64,000 nt of DNA, from NCBI RefSeq assembly GCF_040546685.1, contig NZ_JBEPOH010000001.1:3720001-3784000 (forward strand). Reading direction: 5' to 3'. A program made the position numbers and the translations under genes. Shown one piece after another: positions 56,186-64,000 of the stretch. How positions within the stretch are numbered: position 1 is the first letter of the stretch; each line of letters begins with the position of its first letter. Below the pieces are notes generated by a model. The model did not search any database and was not told where the DNA came from. It saw only the letters and a program-made list of their open reading frames with translations. The stretch is from Variovorax sp. OAS795. GTDB lineage: Bacteria > Pseudomonadota > Gammaproteobacteria > Burkholderiales > Burkholderiaceae_C.

Positions 56186-57410
56186 GCGGATTCTCCGCGT
56201 CTTGGACGAATCTTCGCACGCTGGCGCCCCAGCGGAAATCCCACCGGCGCGCCATCTCGGGCGTGCCCGACCAAGCAGCGAGATGGTGGTCATTGCTGAG
56301 CTTCGGCGCCGGATTGACCGTCTCTCTCTGTCTGACCCAGGCTGACCACTGTGCCGATTTCAGGGCTGTGCTGCCGGCAACGAGCCTCTGGGCCGTGCTG
56401 GCCAGAAAGGTGCGCGAGCTCTCGCTGCCGAGTGGCTCCCAATGGGAGGGCTCGGTCCACGGCGCGAGCGTCGCCCGTTCCGAGTCGAAAGCCTCCTTCC
56501 ATGTTGTAAAGAGCTTGTCAATGCGCTTCTGCGTTGCGCCAAGGTCCTGGTTCTGCTGCTGCCAAGTGGTCGTCTCCTGGCCTTTGGCTTCCAATCTCCG
56601 GGCTGCCTCGAGGAGCGCAAAGTTGTACGCCAGTTGGGCGCTCCAGCAGATCAGGCTTACTGCTTTGGCACGGGCGAAGTCGGCGCGCGTATCGGCACAA
56701 CTCCCAACGGCCATCTCCCATGGATAGTTAACCATTGACAGCCGTCGCCCCTTTTTTAGTTGTGATGCCATGACGGCCAATGGTGGATTGCCAGGCAGTG
56801 CCTCCCACTGGCCAAGGATGAAGTTCACTTCGGCCCGGGTGCAGTGGATGCTCGGCCGCGTCGTCTCACTCGGATCGCCCCAGAATTGATCGGCAAGCAT
56901 CACCACCTTCGGGTCCCACTGGACGCGATGCTCCAGCAGCGGACTGCCCTCTTCGTCTGTGGCGACCTTCGACTGCATCGCAACGAGGCCATTGGGCACG
57001 GTGATATCCCGAGGATCTGCCGTCACTGGCGTGAGCAATTTCCAGGTGCGCAAGGCGCTCCAGTACAAATGCACGAAATCCCGCTCAGGCCTGCGCCTGC
57101 CGATGACGCCCTTCTCATCGGGGTTCGCCATGCCGAGCGCCACGTTGAGCATGGTCTGGCTCTGCGGGAGATTGCCAATCGTCGCGCCCTTCTTGCGCAA
57201 GATCGCCGAGGTCAATAATACGTACCGAAGTCGCGTGTACTGGGTGGAAGTACCGGGAAACAGGTGATCCGCCATGCGGTCACGAACCGAGGCACCGAGC
57301 CTCAAAGGGTCGACACCCTCCCCATCGACGCCTTGGCTCAGGAAGTCTCGGACTTGCTTTGACTCGGCCTCGTCAAAGTCCAGCCACTCCCAACGACTGG
57401 CCGCTGTCAT
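56178..57410 (-). CDS. System B: DUF6361 family protein
   Basis: 410 residues. The N-terminal W-x-D-F-x-E-x-E pattern (WEWLDFDEAESKQ), DPLRLGASVRDRMADHLFPG and LRYVLLTSAILRKKG match DUF6361. It has no catalytic motif I can name. DUF6361 proteins are known next to PLD and helicase genes. ATG 57410 overlaps the stop of the small protein by four bases (ATGA). A structural or adaptor subunit is likely. Confidence 0.72.
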   Translation of the reverse strand: MTAASRWEWLDFDEAESKQVRDFLSQGVDGEGVDPLRLGASVRDRMADHLFPGTSTQYTRLRYVLLTSAILRKKGATIGNLPQSQTMLNVALGMANPDEKGVIGRRRPERDFVHLYWSALRTWKLLTPVTADPRDITVPNGLVAMQSKVATDEEGSPLLEHRVQWDPKVVMLADQFWGDPSETTRPSIHCTRAEVNFILGQWEALPGNPPLAVMASQLKKGRRLSMVNYPWEMAVGSCADTRADFARAKAVSLICWSAQLAYNFALLEAARRLEAKGQETTTWQQQNQDLGATQKRIDKLFTTWKEAFDSERATLAPWTEPSHWEPLGSESSRTFLASTAQRLVAGSTALKSAQWSAWVRQRETVNPAPKLSNDHHLAAWSGTPEMARRWDFRWGASVRRFVQDAENPRG

Positions 57411-57676
57411 TCAAGGCCAAGGCAGACCGAAGACACTGACAGCGCGAGGCTGACGGTGGCTCGGCTGGAAAGGAGGTTCATCATGCTCTCCAGACGGCCA
57501 TGAACTAGCCTCGGCAGTACTTCGCGGTCGATGGCACTTAGCTCAGAAAAGCCGATACGGGCTACAAACGCACCCGCGTGCTCGATCTGGTTTGCGGTCG
57601 GCAATCTGCACCTCGTGCGGTCTTGAACAACCGCGCTGAATATGGCGGATGAGTCGGTATAGCTCTGAACTGTCAT
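57407..57676 (-). CDS. System B: small protein
   Basis: 89 residues from the ATG at 57676 (MTVQSYTDSSAIFSAVVQDR, then TANQIEHAGAFVARIGFSEL). Helical in look; not recognised. Its stop overlaps the DUF6361 ATG by four bases, which argues strongly for a real, coupled gene. A ribosome site is only weak (GAGAG). Function unknown. Confidence 0.65.
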   Translation of the reverse strand: MTVQSYTDSSAIFSAVVQDRTRCRLPTANQIEHAGAFVARIGFSELSAIDREVLPRLVHGRLESMMNLLSSRATVSLALSVSSVCLGLE

Positions 57677-58086
57677 TTCTTTTTCTCTCGCAGTTTTTTG
57701 ATGCCGAGCGGGATTGAGGCTTGTCAACGCCACTCATCTTGCACACCGACTCGGGCCGACGACGGAGCGGCTTTGGGAATCTGCGACCCACTATCGGTGC
57801 GGGCTCTGTTCTGGGCGTTCAAACAACGGGTCGCGCGCGGAGCACAACTGACGCAAAGTCGTCTCGTCGGCTAAGGCAGTGGCATGGATAAAAGCCTCAT
57901 GCAACGGTTTACGCGGCAAGCATCCTTCACTCTTTGGACCGGATGCGGCTTTTGATCTTTCCGCCGGACGCAAGAGTGCCGTCCGATCGTTGGGCGATTC
58001 GAAGGTGTCCGCGCTTGTCGCACTCGGAAAAGCCACCTTTCCAGAATGCGCCTTCTGGTCGATGCGTACCAAGGCGCTTGGTTGCT
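57677..58086. other. Gap inside System B
   Basis: About 410 bases. A 99-codon reverse-strand ORF from a TTG (57791-58090) overlaps the next gene's stop by four bases; it could be a real small subunit but its composition is only fair, so it is not called as a gene. No clear promoter is seen. Confidence 0.35.
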
Positions 58087-58836
58087 TCAAGCGACAGCTC
58101 GGTAGGCGAACAGCCGCTGTGGTCGTCCCTCCTCCGCAGACACATCCCAGATCTCGATGTACTTCGTCCGCTCATCAAGCGGCTCATTCGCGCTCACGAC
58201 GATGTCGGCCCAAGCCGGGTCCTCCGCGTTCAGAATCCCGCCGAGAGAGCTGGCCTCCGGTGTAGGCGCCCAATTAATGCCTGCCATGGCGCTCAGTGTG
58301 CAATCCGGCTCTCGGTAAAGGCTGCTGGACTTGTCGAGTAGCAAGAAGAAACCAGCAATGCCGCAATTCCGGAGCTTCAGCAGTCGCACGATGTCAGAGG
58401 CATAGCGGATTCTTTGATTAAGCTGAATCGAAGGGCTGGCCTTTATCTCCACGGCAGCCGATACGGATTCTGGCAGCGTCTTGTAAACAATGTCTCCAGG
58501 ACCGGAACGATGTCTGAACAAAGACACGCCCGCAGCGCGGTAGATCAGCAGATCGGTACGATCGCGCGTCAATTCCGCGTCTTCCGCGAACTCCTGGGGC
58601 AAGCAAATTTTGGCCTCTAGACGCACGCGATCGGTCTCGACTTCGATCGCCCGGGCGCCGCCCGGCTCGTCGATTACTGTCGCCAGAACATGCGTTCGTC
58701 CCCCAAGGTGATGGTCGACGAGCCGCTTCAGCTCTGCCTGCACGCCGATCTCGCGAAGAATTCCAAAAGGGCGTTGCCGATGTGAACTCACGAACTCTTG
58801 AATGGCCGTTCGAAGCGCGGCGACATCTTCATCCAT
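58087..58836 (-). CDS. System B: PD-(D/E)XK nuclease-like protein
   Basis: 249 residues. The restriction-endonuclease pattern appears as RTDLLIYR (Asp) and, 40 residues later, AVEIKASPS (Glu-x-Lys), with FGILREIGVQAELKRLV before it. Fold and activity are inferred from these motifs. ATG 58836 has AAGGA 8 bases upstream; an earlier TTG is unlikely. It lies 174 bases downstream of the UvrD/AddA-like gene and belongs to the same leftward set. Confidence 0.65.
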   Translation of the reverse strand: MDEDVAALRTAIQEFVSSHRQRPFGILREIGVQAELKRLVDHHLGGRTHVLATVIDEPGGARAIEVETDRVRLEAKICLPQEFAEDAELTRDRTDLLIYRAAGVSLFRHRSGPGDIVYKTLPESVSAAVEIKASPSIQLNQRIRYASDIVRLLKLRNCGIAGFFLLLDKSSSLYREPDCTLSAMAGINWAPTPEASSLGGILNAEDPAWADIVVSANEPLDERTKYIEIWDVSAEEGRPQRLFAYRAVA

Positions 58837-59010
58837 AAACTCGTTCCTTTGCAAATCTCTCTTTTTGAGCGCACTTCCCGCCCCGTGGGCCGAGGAGCAA
58901 ACCAACAAATCTTCCAAGGACAAGACGGAAGCACTTCTGCTCCGCTGTCGCGTGGAGAACAGGCAGCACAGCGGTTTTTAGAGTGCTCCGTCATCCGCGG
59001 GGGGCAGCCG

Positions 59011-62000
59011 TCACGCGACCTGCGCCAGCTGCAAGCCACCCTCGAGTACCTCGACCGCCTGCGCAGCCACTGGCAGGAAAAGCCACTGGCCCGCCACGGG
59101 CCGACCGGTCGCCTCAACCAGTGCGTCCGCGTAGAAGCCGAGCTGGCGTCCATGCTTGAGCACCAGGGCGTCGTCGGCTGCCGCGCCGCGCGGATTCGCC
59201 TTGTGGTCTATCAGCACCCAGCCTTCCGGTGTGTCCACAAGGAAGTCGATGCGGCCACGCAGTCGCGTGCCGTTGGGGAGATTGACCTCGATGGGCACCT
59301 CAACGTGCACCGGGCGACCGGGCCAGCGCTGCGCGACCCAGCCCTGGAAGGCGGAAACTTGTGCGAGCACCGCTTCCTTCTCGACGGCGCCGGCCACGCC
59401 CCACCGCTGAAGAATGAGTTCTACGCCCTCGAGCGAAATGGTGCTATTTGCTCCAGCTTGCGCGATGCACAAATGCAGCGCCTGACCAAGGGCCTCCATG
59501 TCTACAGCCGCGCGAATGTGAATGCGCTCTCCAACCCTTTCGAGTTCACCGCGGCGGTAAGGCATGCCCGCATGTGCGCTGCTCGGGTTGACCCAGAGCG
59601 GCAAGGGCCCGCGGACCGTGTCCCGGCGGAACCAGTTCAATGTCTGCGGCGCGCGCGCTTCGGGCTGGACTTTGCACTCGTCGGCGCTCCAGGCACGGCT
59701 CACCCGCTGGATTTGGCTGCCATCCGGGAGCGTGAGCGGCCCTGATTGGCCGATGAGCACGCCGGCGGCGCCGACCTCCTCCACCCAGGCGAGGGCCCCC
59801 TTGCGGGTCGTGTATGCCAGCACCACCGCATCGCGTGCGCGCGTCATGCTGACGTAGAACAAACGCATGTTTTCGTCCCGGCCGGACTTTGCCATGGCAA
59901 GACCGGTATCGGACGCCTGCGCTGCCAAGGCAGCTTCGGGCGGGGAGCACTTACCGTACGGGTAGGGCCAGAAGTGGATGAAGCGGTCACGCAGCGGTTG
60001 CTGCGCATCGAAGTTCTTCGAGCGCGCACGGACTTCCCAAAGAGCGGTTCTCGCTTCCCAGTCCAAGCTGGTCAGAACGACCACCGGCCACTCGAGCCCC
60101 TTGGCGCCGTGATGGGTCAGAACGGTGACGGCGCCCTCCGCGGCAACAGCGCGGGAGTCACCGCCTTCGGAAGCTTGGTGCTGGAGCCATTGAAGCAAAC
60201 CACCGACAGTGGCGGGCTTCTTGGCCGACGTGCACTCGTCCTCATAGGTCTTGGCCATGTCGACCAGCGCCTCGACGTTCGCGATGCGCATGCCTGCGTC
60301 CTGCGCCCCGTGTGACCAGCAGCTGGCCAGCTCGGCCACGTGCGACTCAGCCTTGGCCAAGCGCATGGCTTCCGATGGCGTGAGCGCTTTCAGGCGCGGC
60401 CGCAGTTCGGCCAATCGAAGGAGCAACGGGTGCGCGCTCTCGCCGGCGAGCTGCCACTCCGATGGCTTGGCCCCCGTGGCCAGGAAATCGATGCGGTTGT
60501 TCAACCAGTCCGCCGGGTCATTGCCCCCGGAGAGCGCGATGATGAGCGCGCTCGCGACGGTATCGGTCGCATCCTGGAGGCGGCGCAGGCAGGCGACCAC
60601 GAAAAGCGCCTCAGGCGTCCTCAGCAGGCCGGCCCGACCGCTCGCCGATGGAACGCCCCAGCGCGACAGTGACGCGACCGCCCGGTCAATCTCCTTGTTC
60701 GTCCGGCACAGCACTGCAATGTCTCCAGCCGCGAGCGCACGAGCGACCTTGGTTTCCTTGTCCACCACCTGCTGGCCGCTGGCGAGGAGCTCGGCTATCG
60801 CGCGCCCCACCTCGTCGTGGTCGGTGCCAGCGTTTCTGCTTGGGAACAGCCAGTTGTAGAGCGAAACATGCGTCGCGCCCAGGTTTTCCCTGGAGGGATC
60901 GAGGCGAACCGCCTCCGACTTGATGTCCGGCTCGAACGCCGAACCAAACACCGCGTTCGTCAGTGACACCAGCGCCGGCGTCGAGCGGCGTGAGACGGTG
61001 AGCGGCTCACCGAGCTCGCCGCCCCACCCTTCAATCGCCTCAATGATTTTGGTGACAAGCGTTGAGTCCGTACCGCGGAAGGCGTAGATGGCCTGCTTCG
61101 GGTCGCCAACCCAGACCGACTTCTTGGCCAGCTTCGCCAGCTCAACGAACAGCGCCAACTGGAGCGGGCTCGTGTCCTGGAACTCATCGACCACGACCAG
61201 GTCGAGTTCTCCCGCAAGCGCCTCCCGGACTTCGGGGCTGTCGCGCAGCGCTGACAGCAACAGCACCTCCTGGTCCACGAAGTCCAGCGCGCCGCGCGCG
61301 AGCTTCACCTGCGCATACGAGTCGAGGGTGTCCGCCGCCAGGCCGAACACGAGTTCAAGGTAGCGACGCACGTCGGTATGGAACTGCGGGTGCACCTCAT
61401 GCGCCTTGACGGCATCTTCGATGGGCGCAAGCAGATGCACCAGCTTCGCTCCGACATCGACGCCGCCGGTACTGACCCAGCTCTGCCAGGTCCAGCTGCC
61501 GTTCGCAAAGTCGCGCTGCCGCACACGGAGCTCTTCCAGGCCCTTGGTCATGTTGGCAAAGACCTTGGCACCTTCTGCCGTCAGTTGCTCGATGCGAGCC
61601 TCTACGGCATCCGCCGCCTGGCGAATCGCCGCCACCAGTGCGCCCGTGTGGTCGCCCTCTCGGGGTTTCGGCCAGTTGGCCAGCATCGCATCTGCATTCG
61701 CCGGCCCCATGGCCCGCAGCGCGTCACCAGAAATCTCGTTTTCTCGTGCCGCCTTCACGACGGCTGCGATGGGCTTGGCCCATTTGGCTTCGTCGAAGGC
61801 CAGGCGACGCCCCAAGTCCATCAGTTCCGACCGACTGTCATCGTCAAGCACGAGGTCCAGCGTCTCTGTGAGCAACGCCAGCGCCTGGGACTCTGAGAGC
61901 ACCGTCTGGTCCGGCGACATCCCGACTTCGAAACAGAACCGCGTGAGCAGGTTGCCGCAGACGCTGTTGATGGTGCCGATGCGAGCCTGGCCCACGGCCG

Positions 62001-62202
62001 AGGCCAAGTCCAGTCGCCCAGCGTCGAGCAGCTTCGAGCGGGCGCGTTCGCGCAACTCCGTGGCCGCCTTCACCGTGAACGTTGTGGCAACAATGGCGTG
62101 CGGCCGCGCGTCGCCGGCGGCCAGCGCGTCCGAGATGATTTGTGTGAGCCTGTAGGTCTTGCCGCTGCCGGCACCTGCGCTGACAAATTCGACCGGGTTC
62201 AT
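59011..62202 (-). CDS. System B: AddA/UvrD-type helicase-nuclease
   Basis: 1063 residues. SF1A motifs are intact: Walker A AGAGSGKTYRL, motif II VVVDEFQDTSPLQL, motif III VGDPKQAIYAFRGTD, motif V HHGAKGLEW and motif VI FYVSMTRARDAVVL. The C-terminal RecB-type nuclease is seen as GRIDFLVDTPEGWVLIDHKA (D ... D-x-K). So the protein combines a 3'-5' translocase with a nuclease, as in AddA. The ATG at 62202 overlaps the stop of the AddB-like gene (ATGA). A second chromosomal AddAB or RecBCD is not in the window. Confidence 0.88.
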   Translation of the reverse strand: MNPVEFVSAGAGSGKTYRLTQIISDALAAGDARPHAIVATTFTVKAATELRERARSKLLDAGRLDLASAVGQARIGTINSVCGNLLTRFCFEVGMSPDQTVLSESQALALLTETLDLVLDDDSRSELMDLGRRLAFDEAKWAKPIAAVVKAARENEISGDALRAMGPANADAMLANWPKPREGDHTGALVAAIRQAADAVEARIEQLTAEGAKVFANMTKGLEELRVRQRDFANGSWTWQSWVSTGGVDVGAKLVHLLAPIEDAVKAHEVHPQFHTDVRRYLELVFGLAADTLDSYAQVKLARGALDFVDQEVLLLSALRDSPEVREALAGELDLVVVDEFQDTSPLQLALFVELAKLAKKSVWVGDPKQAIYAFRGTDSTLVTKIIEAIEGWGGELGEPLTVSRRSTPALVSLTNAVFGSAFEPDIKSEAVRLDPSRENLGATHVSLYNWLFPSRNAGTDHDEVGRAIAELLASGQQVVDKETKVARALAAGDIAVLCRTNKEIDRAVASLSRWGVPSASGRAGLLRTPEALFVVACLRRLQDATDTVASALIIALSGGNDPADWLNNRIDFLATGAKPSEWQLAGESAHPLLLRLAELRPRLKALTPSEAMRLAKAESHVAELASCWSHGAQDAGMRIANVEALVDMAKTYEDECTSAKKPATVGGLLQWLQHQASEGGDSRAVAAEGAVTVLTHHGAKGLEWPVVVLTSLDWEARTALWEVRARSKNFDAQQPLRDRFIHFWPYPYGKCSPPEAALAAQASDTGLAMAKSGRDENMRLFYVSMTRARDAVVLAYTTRKGALAWVEEVGAAGVLIGQSGPLTLPDGSQIQRVSRAWSADECKVQPEARAPQTLNWFRRDTVRGPLPLWVNPSSAHAGMPYRRGELERVGERIHIRAAVDMEALGQALHLCIAQAGANSTISLEGVELILQRWGVAGAVEKEAVLAQVSAFQGWVAQRWPGRPVHVEVPIEVNLPNGTRLRGRIDFLVDTPEGWVLIDHKANPRGAAADDALVLKHGRQLGFYADALVEATGRPVAGQWLFLPVAAQAVEVLEGGLQLAQVA

Positions 62203-64000
62203 TCTTCCCAAGCTCCCAGGAGTACGAGATGATCGCCGTCATAGCGACCGACTTCTTCAAGGGCGAGCGTCCCTGCCTCACCCAGTTCGGCCAGCTTGCC
62301 GAAACGCTTGTCGACCCACTCGACCTTGCCTTCGGCCCACTGGGCCTGTCGCCACTTCCACGTGGCAATCGCCAGCGCCAGGATGGCTTCGAGCGACGCG
62401 GGCACGCCGCTCTTCGCGGCCACCACTGTCTCGTTCGGGAAAACGCCGCCCTGGGTGACCATGAGCTCGGCACCGTCGAAGATGAAGTAGCCCACCGTCG
62501 CCGGCAGCGCCTTGAAGTGTTCCCGCACCACGCCGGCATAGAGCGCCAGCTGCAGGTAGCGGCCCGTGCGCAGCACATCCTTGTAGTTCTTGGCGCGACT
62601 CCATTTCAGGTCCAGCAGCGCCGTGCGGTCCTCGGGAAGGTCGACCAGCATGTCGAGCTTGGCCACGAACGGATGCCCGGCAAACGTGCCGTCGAGTTCG
62701 AGCTCGGTGCGCACGCGAAGCGCGCCGGCCCGCTGAAGGTGGGCCAAGAGCGTGCAGACGGCTTTGCGGCAGATGTGCTTGAAGCGGTGGAGCTTCAGCG
62801 ACTCTCCCGGCATGAGGAGCGGCGCCCCTTCGGCTGTGAGGAGCGGGTCGACCATGTCGTTGAACCAGGCCGTCGCCTGTTCGGCACTCCATGCCAGGGT
62901 CCCAGGCTGCTGGAACAGCTTCTCGATCACTCGGTGGCCCAGCGTGCCCAGGAGTTGGTTGCCTTCCGCGACGCTCAGGACCGTGCCTGTGCGAAGGCTG
63001 GCGACATCCTTCAGCACTGCGAGTGCCGGGTTGTTGAAGATGTCATTGAGGTTCGAGAAGGACTGCTTTTCCCGTCGACTCGCGATGGGTCTGCCCAACT
63101 CGATGAACTGGTCAGCTGCAGTCAGTCGCACGCGCGGCACGACCGGCGCCAGCGCTGCCAGCTCCAGATTGTGAAGTTCCCGGTCGATGCTGTCGGCCTT
63201 GACGCCAGGAGCGAGCTGCTTGATGAGCTGCCAGACGGGGTGTTCTTCGCGGCCGGGCGGCGGCAGGACCAGCACGAATCGCTTCGTGGCAGCAAGGAGG
63301 GGGCGCAGCCACTGCTTCGAAAGTGCGGCCAGTTCCGCGGCCGGGTCCCGCAGCTCGAGGCCAAGCATGCCCAGCGCGGCAACCTCCGCTTGTGACCAGG
63401 GATGCGGGTGCGGCAGCGCCGGCGTGGAGGGCATCCACCAGACCACCTCGGCCACCGGTTCGATGTTGCAAACCGCGGCAGTGACTGCGGATTTCAGGCA
63501 GCCCACCTGCGAGGTCGCATGCGGATTGGTGGCGCCGCCAGGGGTCGACTCCGCGAGCAGTTGCTCGATTTGCCGCGGGCCCAGGCGTTCGATGCCCTGG
63601 CGCTGAAACTCTTCCAGCCCGGCGATGACCGCCTTGCACTGCCCGATGGCCGAACTCGCGCCGGTCGGCTCGTCGCCCGAGGCGAGCACGAGCCGGGTGA
63701 GGAGGTCGCCGATGCGCACAGCGCGCGCCGCCAGGTGTCCGACCGGTGCGCCCTCCTCGCGGGTCCAGCGGTCTCCTTCGAGCCAGAAGGCAACGTCCGC
63801 CAGAACTTCCTTTCCCTTCTCGGTTTCCGCAGTGACCGCCTTGGCTGCTTCCCAGCTGTCGCTGCCAATGCCGGGCTTGTCCGCAAGCGCTCTCGCCAGT
63901 GCGCGGCCCGCCGCGAAACCGAGCGGAGAGATGGGATGGACCAGGAATTCCATCATGCGAGGGACATCGACTGGGGTCCAGCACGTTTCCAGCGCCAACC
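62199..64000 (-). CDS. System B: AddB-like/PD-(D/E)XK nuclease, 5' end outside the window
   Basis: 600 residues are visible, running off the right edge. The C-terminal part has a RecB-family nuclease: LGHRVIEKLFQ (His), VAKLDMLVDLPEDRTALLDL then KWSRAKNY (D ... D-x-K). The preceding region resembles the inactive helicase-like part of AddB. The stop overlaps the AddA-like ATG by four bases. First complete evidence of the upstream end of System B. The 5' start and any earlier genes are not visible. The lack of an N-terminal Walker site cannot be judged. Confidence 0.78.
   Translation of the reverse strand, partial: LALETCWTPVDVPRMMEFLVHPISPLGFAAGRALARALADKPGIGSDSWEAAKAVTAETEKGKEVLADVAFWLEGDRWTREEGAPVGHLAARAVRIGDLLTRLVLASGDEPTGASSAIGQCKAVIAGLEEFQRQGIERLGPRQIEQLLAESTPGGATNPHATSQVGCLKSAVTAAVCNIEPVAEVVWWMPSTPALPHPHPWSQAEVAALGMLGLELRDPAAELAALSKQWLRPLLAATKRFVLVLPPPGREEHPVWQLIKQLAPGVKADSIDRELHNLELAALAPVVPRVRLTAADQFIELGRPIASRREKQSFSNLNDIFNNPALAVLKDVASLRTGTVLSVAEGNQLLGTLGHRVIEKLFQQPGTLAWSAEQATAWFNDMVDPLLTAEGAPLLMPGESLKLHRFKHICRKAVCTLLAHLQRAGALRVRTELELDGTFAGHPFVAKLDMLVDLPEDRTALLDLKWSRAKNYKDVLRTGRYLQLALYAGVVREHFKALPATVGYFIFDGAELMVTQGGVFPNETVVAAKSGVPASLEAILALAIATWKWRQAQWAEGKVEWVDKRFGKLAELGEAGTLALEEVGRYDGDHLVLLGAWEE

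Larger units (their letters stand above)
32572..64000 (+). mobile_element. tRNA-Gly-integrated genomic island, left part
   Basis: The tRNA 3' end, an adjacent P4-type integrase in the same orientation, AlpA-like proteins, two YagK/YfjJ proteins, IS remnants and defence-like cargo mark an integrative element. Base composition is lower and variable compared with the left half. No second copy of the tRNA 3' end was seen in the window, so the right boundary is beyond 64000. It is probably a mosaic of more than one insertion. Confidence 0.8.

Noticed and set aside
57791..58090. 99-codon reverse ORF in the System B gap
   Set aside because: It starts at TTG and overlaps the next stop by four bases, but composition is only fair and no motif is seen. 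Kept as a comment in the gap entry.
32646..64000. CRISPR array
   Set aside because: I saw no repeated spacer-type array and no cas genes in the window.

Overview
The window looks like a chromosome segment of a high-GC betaproteobacterium of the Variovorax/Comamonadaceae type. I infer this from base composition and gene content: gluQ-rs next to trmB, PdxR/MocR and BASS-type genes, and small Burkholderiales exported proteins. No rRNA or marker gene allows a firm placement.

The left half (1-32571) is ordinary chromosome. 1-2993 is a LysR regulator divergent from a leftward pirin / DoxX / flavodoxin-like oxidoreductase / pirin cluster, typical of quinone or electrophile stress. 3083-5857 carries an FAD amine-oxidase-like protein, glutamyl-Q tRNA(Asp) synthetase and the tRNA m7G46 methyltransferase. 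5874-9944 has a MocR/PdxR regulator divergent from an SDR-like protein and a cupin, then a branched-chain-type substrate-binding protein. 9948-13149 has a Crp/Fnr regulator divergent from an HD-domain protein, a class II aldolase-family protein and a BASS transporter, with a clear operator between them. 13270-15543 is a GH3 beta-glucosidase. 16097-20005 is a LysR-controlled set of two tandem 2OG-Fe(II) oxygenases plus an MFS exporter that is frameshifted in this sequence. 20092-31744 holds an Ala-Thr-Pro repeat protein, two orphan solute-binding proteins, a D-amino-acid dehydrogenase, a ketopantoate-reductase-like protein overlapping alaS, a ferritin-like protein, a membrane acyltransferase and an SOS-associated peptidase (HMCES/YedK). 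A LexA box lies at the head of the SOS gene pair.

The right half (32572-64000) is a genomic island entered at a tRNA-Gly(CCC) gene. Its left end has a P4-type tyrosine integrase, an AlpA-like fusion protein plus a broken second AlpA, a protein that reuses the DNA-binding domain of IS21 IstA, and a YagK/YfjJ (inovirus Gp2-like) protein with an H-x-H motif. A second protein of that type lies at 44615-45790. Base composition drops and intergenic gaps grow here. IS66 and IS21 remnants (48049-49340) mark old insertions.

The cargo contains two candidate defence or conflict systems. System A (38000-41732) is a four-gene unit: an unknown protein, a QueC-like PP-loop enzyme, an XRE-ImmA/IrrE regulator/protease and a PIN-domain nuclease. 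It sits behind a promoter flanked by two GACANTGTC palindromes one multiple of the helical repeat apart. System B (51414 to beyond 64000, leftward) is a tightly overlapped set: AddB-like nuclease, AddA-like helicase-nuclease, a PD-(D/E)XK protein, a small protein, a DUF6361-type protein, a PLD-family (HKD-like) protein and a 991-residue SF2 helicase. The island also carries an exported lipoprotein/trypsin-like protease pair and an exported alpha/beta hydrolase. The far end of the island and the start of System B are outside the window.
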